The notes under the pieces: model-generated
The model's database searches: none
Told to the model about the DNA's origin: nothing
What the model saw: only the letters and a program-made list of their open reading frames with translations
Part shown: one piece after another, positions 9,480 through 18,591 of the stretch
How the letters are laid out: the number at the start of each line of letters is the position of its first letter
Numbering within the stretch: position 1 is the first letter of the stretch
Position numbers and translations under genes: made by a program
From: Methanolobus vulcani
GTDB lineage: Archaea > Halobacteriota > Methanosarcinia > Methanosarcinales > Methanosarcinaceae
Assembly (NCBI RefSeq): GCF_006546655.1
Contig: NZ_VIAQ01000019.1
Span: 1 to 64,000, forward strand
DNA: 64,000 nucleotides
Direction: 5' to 3'

Positions 9480-9825
9480 ATCTATGAGATGCTCCTCCTA
9501 CTCACACCCCCTCCCGGAGGGTATCCCGAAAACAGCCTAAGCGGCGCATGAGCGTCAACTACAAGCTGCGTTTCCAACGCACCAGCAAGCACAAGCGACG
9601 TTTGAGCGTACCAATAAAATGAGCATCGCTTTTTTTGATTTACTTTTCTTGCACGGATGCGAACCTGAGAGCATCGGTGCACCAGCCACCTTGAAGCACT
9701 GTGGTCCGAGCACCAACCGGAGCACAGGACGACAGTGCGTCAAATACCAATGCAAGGCGGTGCGCCGCCCGCAGTACCGCGAAGGCAGCGAGGACGGAAA
9801 CCGCCAAATGTCCCTATCCTAAGGA
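9480..9825. other. GC-rich non-coding island upstream of the cas operon
   Basis: About 345 bp of GC-rich sequence in an otherwise very AT-rich element. Frames on both strands are shorter than 70 residues and look non-coding. Several short hairpins are visible: CCCTCCCGGAGGG (9510-9525), GCGTTTCCAACGC (about 9568-9581) and GGCGGTGCGCCGCC (about 9757-9770). It may be a structured RNA, a replication origin, or a remnant of another element. I recognise no known RNA family. Confidence 0.45.
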
Positions 9826-9985
9826 TATATGTTACTTTACTCCTATTATGGGTGTTTGGAGAAATTGAATGGCAGCTGATTCTATTTTTACTAAAAATGT
9901 TACTGAATTTAAAGTAGAATATACATTCCAACCTCATATTATTATCAACAGCAATAATAAACATACACTCAAAGACAAATAGAAA

Positions 9986-9998
9986 CGTTTATTAATAA
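9986..9998 (+). promoter_or_regulatory. Candidate cas operon promoter
   Basis: A TATA-like TTTATTAATAA after AGAAACG lies about 45 bp before the cas8b GTG, predicting a start near 10020. All eight cas genes follow in one direction with overlaps or gaps under 15 bp, so this may drive the whole operon. Confidence 0.45.
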
Positions 9999-10037
9999 TT
10001 TACAACGTAATGACATTGTAGGGATTGGTGAAATGTT

Positions 10038-11891
10038 GTGATTGAAGCAATCAAAGAGATTGGAGAGTATGCACTAAAAAAAGATGAAAAAAATCCAGAG
10101 AATCCTATCGAAATTATAATTGAAGACCCTGCATCATCTCCAACTTACAAGCATATTTTAGCAATAATTCTGAATGAAACTGAAACTGAATTCACGTACG
10201 GTGGTATTCAGCTTGAAGAATATAGTAAAGAAAAGAAGGAAAAGTACCTATATAAAGGTGGATCTTCTAGAGGGACAGATTTGTCCCCTACTTCTAAAAT
10301 TACTACGTTAGATAAAACATGGAACAACAAAACAATTGCGTGGTTCAGAAAAGTTATCAATGACACGAATGTAGATATAGAAGAAGTTGAATCAAAGTTT
10401 CTTGAGAGCATATATGAATGCTTGGAGATTAACAAAGATATTATTTTAAATGATTTAACTGAAAAAAGTAGTGATTTTGCAAAAAATGAAAATGCCATCA
10501 TTACTTTGATCATAAATACTACAAATCTCTCTCCTCAATATATAGGAGACATCAATGTTTTTAAAAAAATAGTGGAACAATACTATTCTCAAAACTTATC
10601 TCACTCAGCTACATACAAAATTGACTCCATAGGACATAATCAAGTTTGCTCAGTATGCAATCATGAAAGTGAAGAAGTATATGGACTAGTTACTACATAT
10701 AAATTTTACAATGTAGATAAGCCCGGATTTGTCAGTGGAGGATTTGACAGAAGTGAATCTTGGAAAAACTATCCAGTATGCCTTAAATGTTCTCTTGCTC
10801 TTGAGGCTGGAAAACAGTATTTGGAAGAATACAATAAGTACAAATCATATGGTATAAATTATTATATAATCCCAAAACTTCTCCAACAAAATGGAAGCAG
10901 TGATATATATGAAGTATTTGAGGATTATAAAGAAAATATACTTGATGGAAATTTAACCATCAAAAAAGAATATGGAAGACTGTTGTCTGAAACTGAAGAA
11001 GAGATATTTGAGCTTCTTTCAAATCAAAGTAATACACTTAGTAACAACATTCTATTTTTTGAGAAAACAAATGCTGCTTTTAGGATTCTACTTTATGTAG
11101 AAGATGTTCTTCCTTCCAGATTAAGAAAATTGTTTGAAATAAAAAAAATAGTGGATAAAAAAAGTACTTTTAATAATCTTTACAAAAGGAATCATCCACT
11201 CTCCTTTACATTTGGTAATATATGGTATTTATTTAGTAACCAAGAACAAGACGGTACTAAGTATTTTTTAGAAATAGCAAATAATATTTTTTCAAATAAG
11301 ACACTTAGTTATACTTTTTTGGTGAAAAAAATAGTGGATAAAGTGAGGAGAGACTTTGTGAATGATAGAAGTACAATTAATTCTACCCTCAAAGGCCTTC
11401 AACTACTAGATTATCTAAATTATCTTGACCTGCTAGACAATTTCAATGGAGAGAATAAAGTGAGAACTGATTTTGATGATACCTTAAATAAATGTAACAC
11501 ATCTATTGATGAAAAAGCGAATCAACTTTTTAGTGAGTTTTCTGATTTTTTTAACCAACCTGCAAAAAGAGCTATTTTCTTGCAGGGTGCTCTCACACAG
11601 TACCTATTGAATATTCAGTGGCATGATAGAGGAGCATCGCCTTTCAGAACAAAGTTACATGGCTTAAAACTAGATGAGAAGCTTGTAAAGAAACTCTTCC
11701 CTGAAATTCAAAATAAACTTGAAGAATATGGGAAAAATTACTATCTAGACCTTGAAACTTTAATTTCAAAATATATGCTACAAGCAGGTAGTGACTGGAA
11801 TATATCCAAAGATGAAATCAATTTCTATTATGTTCTTGGAATGAACCTTTCATACATATTTAAGAACCAAGGAGAGAATGCAGATGAGTGA
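10038..11891 (+). CDS. cas8b: Cas8b (Csh1 / TM1802 type), large subunit of type I-B Cascade
   Basis: 617 residues, within the usual range of Csh1-type Cas8b. It is the large Cascade subunit that recognises the PAM and helps load target DNA. Two cysteine pairs, C204-x2-C207 (VCSVCNH) and C248-x2-C251 (VCLKC), form the zinc-binding insertion typical of this family. Start is GTG with GGTGA-like sequence upstream. It opens the operon and its end overlaps the start of cas7. The gene is strikingly AT-rich. Family assignment rests on the cysteine layout, size and neighbourhood, since Cas8 sequences diverge widely. Confidence 0.88.
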   Translation: MIEAIKEIGEYALKKDEKNPENPIEIIIEDPASSPTYKHILAIILNETETEFTYGGIQLEEYSKEKKEKYLYKGGSSRGTDLSPTSKITTLDKTWNNKTIAWFRKVINDTNVDIEEVESKFLESIYECLEINKDIILNDLTEKSSDFAKNENAIITLIINTTNLSPQYIGDINVFKKIVEQYYSQNLSHSATYKIDSIGHNQVCSVCNHESEEVYGLVTTYKFYNVDKPGFVSGGFDRSESWKNYPVCLKCSLALEAGKQYLEEYNKYKSYGINYYIIPKLLQQNGSSDIYEVFEDYKENILDGNLTIKKEYGRLLSETEEEIFELLSNQSNTLSNNILFFEKTNAAFRILLYVEDVLPSRLRKLFEIKKIVDKKSTFNNLYKRNHPLSFTFGNIWYLFSNQEQDGTKYFLEIANNIFSNKTLSYTFLVKKIVDKVRRDFVNDRSTINSTLKGLQLLDYLNYLDLLDNFNGENKVRTDFDDTLNKCNTSIDEKANQLFSEFSDFFNQPAKRAIFLQGALTQYLLNIQWHDRGASPFRTKLHGLKLDEKLVKKLFPEIQNKLEEYGKNYYLDLETLISKYMLQAGSDWNISKDEINFYYVLGMNLSYIFKNQGENADE

Positions 11892-12870
11892 CGTAATTTC
11901 AAATCGTTCAGAATTATTATTTTTGTATGACGCAAAAGATTCGAACCCCAATGGTGACCCTCTCGATGAGAATAAACCCAGGATAGATGAAGAAACTGGA
12001 ATTAATCTTGTTACAGATGTAAGACTAAAAAGAACAATTCGAGATTACCTATATAAATTTAAGGAACAAGAGATATTCGTTCGTGAAATTGAAGATGAGG
12101 AGGGTCATATCCAAGATGCAAAACTCAGAGCGGAAGACTTTTTATTGGAAAATGGCAAGGCTGTAGACAAAAAAGATATTAGTCTGGCAGAGATGAAAAA
12201 AATTATTGATGAAAATGTTCTCAAAGATTGTATTGATGTCAGATTGTTTGGTGTCACGCTTCCCATTGAAAAAGAAACTAACAAAAGTTCCTCAATTACC
12301 CACACAGGTCCAGTGCAATTTAAAATAGGACGTTCATTACATAAAGTTTTTACAAAACATTTCAAAGGAACTGGAGCATTTGCATCTAAAAAAGGTGCAT
12401 CACAAAAAACCTTCCGAGAAGAAGATTTTTTACCTTATTCGCTTATTTGTTTCTATGGCATCATAAATGAAAATGTTGCAAATGAAACAAGATTGACGGA
12501 AGATGACATAAAATTACTTTTAGATGGAATGTGGAATGGAACAAAAAGCCTAATATCTAGATCTAAAGTGGGCCAGGTTCCAAGATTGATTTTAAAAATC
12601 AATTACAAAAAAGAGAACTATCACATCGGTGATCTGAATAATATGCTAAAACTTGATTCAAACATACCAGATGATGAAATACGCGATGTCTCCCAGATAA
12701 AATTAGATATTTCACAACTTATCAGTGCCTTTTCTAAAAACATTGAGACTATTGATAATGTAGAATACTGTATAGACGACAGGGTGAATTTGTTATTTGA
12801 TGGAAAAGAAACAACCCTTAGTGAATGTCTAAAGAATAAGAAATTATCAATCAAAGAACTGAAGTTTTAG
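11884..12870 (+). CDS. cas7: Cas7 (Csh2), backbone subunit of type I-B Cascade
   Basis: 328 residues from the ATG at 11884, chosen because GGAG lies 9 nt upstream; an ATG two codons earlier is possible. The N-terminus carries the Csh2 signature (FLYDAKDSNPNGDPLDENKPRID...LVTDVRLKRTIRDYL), the RRM-like fold that polymerises along crRNA. The thumb segment HTGPVQFKIGRSLHKV and the later GMWNGTKSLISRSKVGQ also fit. It overlaps the end of cas8b and is followed after 8 bp by cas5. Intact. Confidence 0.95.
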   Translation: MSDVISNRSELLFLYDAKDSNPNGDPLDENKPRIDEETGINLVTDVRLKRTIRDYLYKFKEQEIFVREIEDEEGHIQDAKLRAEDFLLENGKAVDKKDISLAEMKKIIDENVLKDCIDVRLFGVTLPIEKETNKSSSITHTGPVQFKIGRSLHKVFTKHFKGTGAFASKKGASQKTFREEDFLPYSLICFYGIINENVANETRLTEDDIKLLLDGMWNGTKSLISRSKVGQVPRLILKINYKKENYHIGDLNNMLKLDSNIPDDEIRDVSQIKLDISQLISAFSKNIETIDNVEYCIDDRVNLLFDGKETTLSECLKNKKLSIKELKF

Positions 12871-12878
12871 GTGTTAAT

Positions 12879-13595
12879 GTGGATAAGGTACTTGCATTCG
12901 ATGTGTGGGGAGAATATGCTCATTTCAGGAAGTATTATACCACCACATCACCACTCACTTTTTCCATACCACCACGAACTGCAATATGTGGCTTAATTGC
13001 AGCAATTATTGGTATTGATAAAACAGAATATCTTAGTTATTTCTCAAAAGATAAAGCTGATATTGCCGTGAAACTGTTGTCTCCAGTAAAAAAGGTTAGA
13101 CTTTCTGAGAATCTAATCGACACCAAAACTGCACTAATGATGAGTAAAATAAAGAACCGTACACAAATACGCTTCGAACTTCTAAAGGATGCAAAGTTTA
13201 GAATATATTTTAGCCATAAAGAAGCTGAATTATATGAAAAACTGAGTTCATACCTTACGCAGCATCAGTCTTTTTATACCCCCTGTCTTGGACTAAGTGA
13301 GCATATTGCAAATTTTGCGTTTGTTGGTGAATTCAGCTCTGAGCTGAAAAATGGAACCGAAGATTTTGTAAGAATAGATTCCGCAATTCCAGTCAAACAA
13401 AATTCAAATTTAAAAATCAAGTTTGATGAAAATGGTGGCGAGTATTTCCATGAAACTTTACCTATTGAAATGGCAGAGGATAGAACTGTACTGGAATATT
13501 CTAAAGTAGCTTTTGAGCGTAATGGTCAACCCATAATTGCAAAATTAGACACGTATTGGGAACTTGATAATGGTGAGAGAATTGTCTTCTTATGA
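12879..13595 (+). CDS. cas5: Cas5 (Cas5h/b), 5'-handle binding Cascade subunit
   Basis: 238 residues starting at GTG. The N-terminus, VLAFDVWGEYAHFRKYYTTTSPLTFSIPPRTAICGLIAAIIGI, is the Cas5 signature with the glycine-rich P-P-R-T-x-x-x-G-L turn. Cas5 caps the crRNA 5' end in Cascade. The C-terminus overlaps the start of cas3. No sign of damage. Confidence 0.94.
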   Translation: MDKVLAFDVWGEYAHFRKYYTTTSPLTFSIPPRTAICGLIAAIIGIDKTEYLSYFSKDKADIAVKLLSPVKKVRLSENLIDTKTALMMSKIKNRTQIRFELLKDAKFRIYFSHKEAELYEKLSSYLTQHQSFYTPCLGLSEHIANFAFVGEFSSELKNGTEDFVRIDSAIPVKQNSNLKIKFDENGGEYFHETLPIEMAEDRTVLEYSKVAFERNGQPIIAKLDTYWELDNGERIVFL

Positions 13596-15954
13596 ACTAC
13601 TCTCTCACCCTGAGAAAACACTCCATACTCACCTCGGAAATGTTGCAGATCTTAGTAGAATTACTATTAATTCAAAGAATTTAAATTTTGAAAATTTAGA
13701 TGTAAATATTCTTGCAGATATATCATATATCATTGGTGCCTGCCATGACCTTGGTAAAGCCACACGTTATTTTCAAGATTATATACGAGAAACGGATGAA
13801 CAACGTAAATTAAAATTTAAGAACAATCCTCTTACTCGGCATGGACTGATTTCTGCTGTTTTTACTTACTATGTACTAAAACAACATATTCAAGAAAAAA
13901 ATGAGGAGCTTTTTTTCATACCATTATTTGGATATTTAGCTGTAAAAAGGCATCATGGTAATTTGAATAACCCTATTTTAGAATTGCTTGCTTTAGATGA
14001 TGAAAATATTGAATATTTAAAAAAGCAAGCTGAAGCTATAGATTCAAAGCAAATAAATGAGGTTTATCAGTCACTTTTACCTGACATAAATACCAATGAT
14101 TTCTTGAAGCAAATTGAACCATTGTCCATAGAAATAAAAAAAAGCAAAAGGCAATTAGCAAGACACTTGAAAATTGAAGGGTCAACATATAGTTATATCC
14201 TCTTTCAACTTTTGTATTCAGTTCTTTTGAACTCAGATAAAACAGATGCTGCAAGTCTCAGCATGTCTACTCGACCAAAGATTAGCCCATTATTAGTAGA
14301 TGAATATCGCAAATTTAAAAAATGGAATAACACAGAGGAAGGAATAAACAACATTCGAAATCTAATCTATTCTGATGTTACAGATGAAATTAAGAACATA
14401 AATCTTGATCATAGAATCTATTCTTTGAATGTTCCAACTGGCACAGGAAAAACACTTACTTCATTCTCATTGTCATTAAAATTAAGAGAAAAGATAGAGA
14501 GTGAACTCAATTATTCTCCAAAAATAATATACAGTTTGCCTTTTTTGAGCATAATAGATCAGAATTATTCAGTATTCGAAGATGTTTTTAAAACAATTTA
14601 TGAAGATGACCCAGATACATCTACACTATTAAAACATCACCACTTGTCAGATATCCAGTACACATTTCAAGATGATGAGTTTAAAGAAGATAAAGCTCTT
14701 TTATTAATTGAAGGTTGGAATTCAGAAATAGTTGTCACTACATTCGTACAGTTTTTCCATACACTGATATCGAATAGAAACAGGTCATTAAGAAAATTCC
14801 ACAGCATTGCTAATTCCATTATTATTCTCGATGAAGTTCAATCTATTCCACATAAGTATTGGCTACTTTTTAAAGAACTTATTATAACATTATCCAAGCA
14901 TCTAAACACATATTTTGTCTTTGTTACTGCAACACAACCTCTTATTTTTAATGAAAATGAAGGAGAAATTGTTGAACTTGCAAAGAATAAGAATGACTAT
15001 TTTTCCAAATTTGATCGAATTAGCCTTCAATACTTACCTGAACCTATGAGTTTAGATGATTTCAAGGAAAAGGCAAGATTAGACATTGAAACAATGGAAA
15101 ATAATGATTTTTTAATCGTTTTAAACACCATCAATGCAAGTAAAAAAGTATATGAGCATCTCACATCTCCGAAAAAACAATCCATTGACTACTTTTATCT
15201 TTCAACGCATATAACTCCAAAAGAACGCCTTGAAAGAATTAAACAAATAAAGAACACTAAAAAACGGAGAGTAATAGTAAGCACTCAATTGATAGAAGCG
15301 GGTGTTGACATTGATGTTGATGTGGTTTATAGAGACATGAGTACTTTGGACTCCATTAACCAAGTTGCAGGAAGATGCAATAGAAACTTCGATACCAAAA
15401 AGAAAGGAGAAGTAAAGATATTCATTCTCAAAGACGAGATAAAAGAATACTACAAATATATCTATCCTGCTTTTCTGATTGACAAAACCAAAGAAACTCT
15501 AGCTGGAACTGGTATCATAGAAGAAAAGCAATTTTTAGAACTAAACAACGAGTATTTCAAAAAGATAAAAGAAACTCAAAGTGAAGATGAAGCGAAAAAA
15601 ATCCTTGATGCTTTACATAATATGCGTTTTGATTACATCAAGGAAAATTTCCATCTGATTGAAAATGATTATGAAAAAGCAGATGTATTCATTGAAATTG
15701 ATGATAATGCCCATGCTATTTGGCAACAATTCAAAGCACTTCGTGAAATCAAGAACTCACTTGAAAGGAAAAACAAATTCTTGAATTTTAAAAAGCAGTT
15801 CTACGAGTATGTTATATCAGTGCCAAAAAGCAAAGCACCAGCGTTAGTTGATTCTGATACTGGAATTGGTTACATTCCGTATGATAAACTTAATGATTGG
15901 TATAATGAAGAAACAGGGTTTATAGCAAAAGATGGGGGGACATTGATTACTTGA
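13570..15954 (+). CDS. cas3: Cas3 HD nuclease-helicase
   Basis: About 794 residues from the ATG at 13570 (a TTG two codons upstream is also open). The HD nuclease domain is at the N-terminus: HTHLGNVADL near residue 18, ACHDLGK near 60, with RHG and KRHHGN further on. The SF2 helicase follows: Walker A PTGTGKT near 290, DEVQ (the Cas3 form of the DEAD box) near 421, SAT-like VTATQP, and motif VI QVAGRCNR near 600. The protein shreds target DNA recruited by Cascade. All key motifs are present, so it looks functional. It overlaps cas5 upstream and cas6 downstream. AT content drops sharply right after its stop. Confidence 0.95.
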   Translation: MVRELSSYELLSHPEKTLHTHLGNVADLSRITINSKNLNFENLDVNILADISYIIGACHDLGKATRYFQDYIRETDEQRKLKFKNNPLTRHGLISAVFTYYVLKQHIQEKNEELFFIPLFGYLAVKRHHGNLNNPILELLALDDENIEYLKKQAEAIDSKQINEVYQSLLPDINTNDFLKQIEPLSIEIKKSKRQLARHLKIEGSTYSYILFQLLYSVLLNSDKTDAASLSMSTRPKISPLLVDEYRKFKKWNNTEEGINNIRNLIYSDVTDEIKNINLDHRIYSLNVPTGTGKTLTSFSLSLKLREKIESELNYSPKIIYSLPFLSIIDQNYSVFEDVFKTIYEDDPDTSTLLKHHHLSDIQYTFQDDEFKEDKALLLIEGWNSEIVVTTFVQFFHTLISNRNRSLRKFHSIANSIIILDEVQSIPHKYWLLFKELIITLSKHLNTYFVFVTATQPLIFNENEGEIVELAKNKNDYFSKFDRISLQYLPEPMSLDDFKEKARLDIETMENNDFLIVLNTINASKKVYEHLTSPKKQSIDYFYLSTHITPKERLERIKQIKNTKKRRVIVSTQLIEAGVDIDVDVVYRDMSTLDSINQVAGRCNRNFDTKKKGEVKIFILKDEIKEYYKYIYPAFLIDKTKETLAGTGIIEEKQFLELNNEYFKKIKETQSEDEAKKILDALHNMRFDYIKENFHLIENDYEKADVFIEIDDNAHAIWQQFKALREIKNSLERKNKFLNFKKQFYEYVISVPKSKAPALVDSDTGIGYIPYDKLNDWYNEETGFIAKDGGTLIT

Positions 15955-16610
15955 TTGAACTAAAGATTTTCACCCTAACCCTCACCTCCACCCACCCCAT
16001 CAAAGGATCCGGTGCACAGCTTAGAGGCTTCTTTGCCACCAAATTCAACGAATACAACCTCTTACACCAACATAACACTGATAAATTCATCTACCAGTAC
16101 CCGATGGTCCAGTACAAAATGATAGGACAAACACCCACAGTCATCGGAATAAATGACGGTGCAGAGGTGCTCAAAGAAATATACGATGAGTACGACAAAA
16201 TCAACCTTAATGGCAATGAGTATGAGATATTAGAAAGGGGAATAAGCTACAAGAAAGAAGAATTTGGAATCTCCGAAAAGCTAATCAAATACGATTTTGT
16301 AACACCCTGGTTCGCACTGAATCAGGAAAATCATAGAAAATATCTAACCTCTAACAAGGAACAACAGGCAAATCTATTAAACCGAAATCTAACCGGTAAC
16401 ATGCTTTCCATGTCAAAATCCTTGAATTACCAAGTTCCTGAAAGAATAAAATGCCATACTGAACTGAAAGCTCGTCGTTCAAGTCTGAAAGGAAATGAGA
16501 TACTTGCCTTCAAAGGCTCCTTTGTCACAAACTTCCAGATCCCCGACTACCTGGGATTAGGCAAATCCGTATCACGTGGATTTGGGACGGTGAAACAATG
16601 CAACTTGTAA
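15951..16610 (+). CDS. cas6: Cas6, CRISPR RNA endoribonuclease
   Basis: 219 residues from TTG, with a G-run (GGGGGGA) about 10 nt upstream; it overlaps the cas3 stop. Cas6 cuts the repeat RNA to make crRNAs. The C-terminal glycine-rich segment YLGLGKSVSRGFGTVK is the Cas6 hallmark, and the N-terminal HPIKGSGAQLRGFFATKF matches the first ferredoxin helix region of the Cas6b-type family. The catalytic histidine cannot be fixed by eye. Codon use changes here: C-ending codons are frequent, unlike in cas8b-cas3. It may belong to a differently inherited block with cas1. Confidence 0.85.
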   Translation: MIELKIFTLTLTSTHPIKGSGAQLRGFFATKFNEYNLLHQHNTDKFIYQYPMVQYKMIGQTPTVIGINDGAEVLKEIYDEYDKINLNGNEYEILERGISYKKEEFGISEKLIKYDFVTPWFALNQENHRKYLTSNKEQQANLLNRNLTGNMLSMSKSLNYQVPERIKCHTELKARRSSLKGNEILAFKGSFVTNFQIPDYLGLGKSVSRGFGTVKQCNL

Positions 16611-17566
16611 TCAATTCACGTGGCTCTTACCTCAAAAAACAACAGAACTGTTTTCTTGTCAAGAACGAAGACAAAGTGTTCGAAGTCTCTGCCAACAAAG
16701 TTGAAAGTATCCTCATAACCACATCAGCAACCATTACAACTGATGCTATCAAGTTCGCTGTTGAAAATAACATTGACATAGTGTTTCTAGACCATTTTGG
16801 TGACCCATATGGAAGAGTATGGCATTCCAAATTAGGAAGTACTGTACTTATTCGTAGAAAACAACTTGAAATTGCAGACAAAGAGAAAGGCTTTGACCTT
16901 GCAAAAGATTGGATAGAGGTAAAAATCAACAATCAAATCGAATTTCTGAAAGACCTAAAGAAGAACCGTCCAGAAAAACGTGAAGAAATGGATGAATACA
17001 TAACAAATATAGAAGCAATGAAGGATAAGCTCATTGAACTTGACGGGGTTCTCGATGAAGCAAGAGGATCTATATTGGGAATAGAAGGTATGTCTTCAAG
17101 ACACTATTTTAATGCACTTAGCTATATTACGCCTGAAAAATGGAAATTTGAAGGAAGAAGCAGAAATCCTGCAGTCGATGAATTTAACTGTTTGCTTAAT
17201 TATGGATATGGTGTCCTTTATTCAATGGTAGAAAAAGCTTGTATCCTCTCAGGACTTGATCCTTATGTGGGTTTCATACACACTGATAACTACAACAAGA
17301 AATCACTTGTATTTGACCTTATAGAAATGTATCGAATCCATGTTGACAGGACCGTGGTCAACCTATTCTCAAAAAGAAAGATCAAAGAGGATTATTTTAA
17401 CAGCATCCCCAATGGCCTGAGCCTTAACAAAGATGGTAAAGCTGTGCTTATCCAAGCGCTTAACGAGGTTTTAGACCAGAGTATCAGCTATCATGGCAGG
17501 AATATCAAAATCAGAAATACAATACAAAGTGATTGTCATAAAATAGCTAATTCACTTATCAAATGA
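16598..17566 (+). CDS. cas1: Cas1 integrase
   Basis: 322 residues; ATG with GGTGA just upstream, overlapping the end of cas6. Cas1 catalyses spacer insertion with Cas2. The N-terminal beta domain runs to about residue 80. The helical catalytic domain has E in GIEGMSSRHYF (near 163), H in GFIHTDNYNKKSL (near 228) and D in VFDLIEMYR (near 241), the metal-binding triad. Length is typical. Intact. Confidence 0.97.
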   Translation: MQLVINSRGSYLKKQQNCFLVKNEDKVFEVSANKVESILITTSATITTDAIKFAVENNIDIVFLDHFGDPYGRVWHSKLGSTVLIRRKQLEIADKEKGFDLAKDWIEVKINNQIEFLKDLKKNRPEKREEMDEYITNIEAMKDKLIELDGVLDEARGSILGIEGMSSRHYFNALSYITPEKWKFEGRSRNPAVDEFNCLLNYGYGVLYSMVEKACILSGLDPYVGFIHTDNYNKKSLVFDLIEMYRIHVDRTVVNLFSKRKIKEDYFNSIPNGLSLNKDGKAVLIQALNEVLDQSISYHGRNIKIRNTIQSDCHKIANSLIK

Positions 17567-17869
<303 letters not shown>

Positions 17870-17876
17870 GGATATC

Positions 17877-18479
17877 ATGGAAGAGCTAGAAAGTGAAAGT
17901 TCTACAATAATTACTATTTCAGACGTGCTGGAATATCTATTCTGCCCCAGATTTATCTATTTTATGTACTGCCTGGATATACCTCAACATGAAGAAAACA
18001 GATTCAAGGTCATCAAAGGAAGAGATGTTCATAAAAAGCGGCAAATGACAAACAGAGAATATGTGAGGAAGAAACTAAACTGTATTAGCAAAGAATCCGA
18101 AGTCTATGTCGTTTCCAAAGCCCACCACATAAAAGGAATAGTGGATGAAGTACTTTTTTTAGAAGATAATACTGCTGCTCCTTTGGAATATAAGTTTGCA
18201 GAATATAAAGATAAGGTATTCTCAACTTACAAATATCAACTTGTTCTACAGGCATTGTTGATAAAAGAGAATTACAACATAGAAGTTCAAAAAGGATATA
18301 TCTGCTATACTCGTAGTAATAGTATGATAAAGGAATTAGCTTTTAAGTTATCAGATTTCAAAAAGGCTAATGACATCATCACAGATATTATACAGATAGT
18401 TGACAAAGGAAAATACCCTAAAGCAACAAAATCAAAGAACAAATGTATTGATTGTTGTTACAGAAATATATGTGCATGA
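17877..18479 (+). CDS. cas4: Cas4 nuclease of the adaptation module
   Basis: 200 residues with GAGGAT before the ATG. One iron-sulfur cysteine lies at the N-terminus (FCPRF, C23) and three or four at the C-terminus (C190, C193, C194, C199). The RecB-like nuclease core is between them, with a G-I-V-D-E motif (KGIVDEVLFLEDN) and a PLEYKF segment carrying the catalytic Asp, Glu and Lys. Cas4 trims prespacers and sets their PAM orientation. Last in the operon, after cas2; in many type I-B loci it precedes cas1. Confidence 0.94.
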   Translation: MEELESESSTIITISDVLEYLFCPRFIYFMYCLDIPQHEENRFKVIKGRDVHKKRQMTNREYVRKKLNCISKESEVYVVSKAHHIKGIVDEVLFLEDNTAAPLEYKFAEYKDKVFSTYKYQLVLQALLIKENYNIEVQKGYICYTRSNSMIKELAFKLSDFKKANDIITDIIQIVDKGKYPKATKSKNKCIDCCYRNICA

Positions 18480-18591
18480 CATAATTATCTTATACTTATA
18501 AGGAGTTCAATAATTTTGCAACAAGAATCAGCGTGTTCTGAAAGAAGCAATTTAACTGGTTATTTTGCTAAAAGCAGGAAATATTTGTGCT
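18480..18591 (+). promoter_or_regulatory. CRISPR leader
   Basis: 112 bp between cas4 and the first repeat, AT-rich with TATA-like CTTATACTTATAAGG near 18489-18503. Orientation is set by the repeat, whose 3' end is the conserved ATTGAAAC, and by the degenerate repeats at the opposite end. It should contain the array promoter and the Cas1-Cas2 docking site. Confidence 0.75.
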
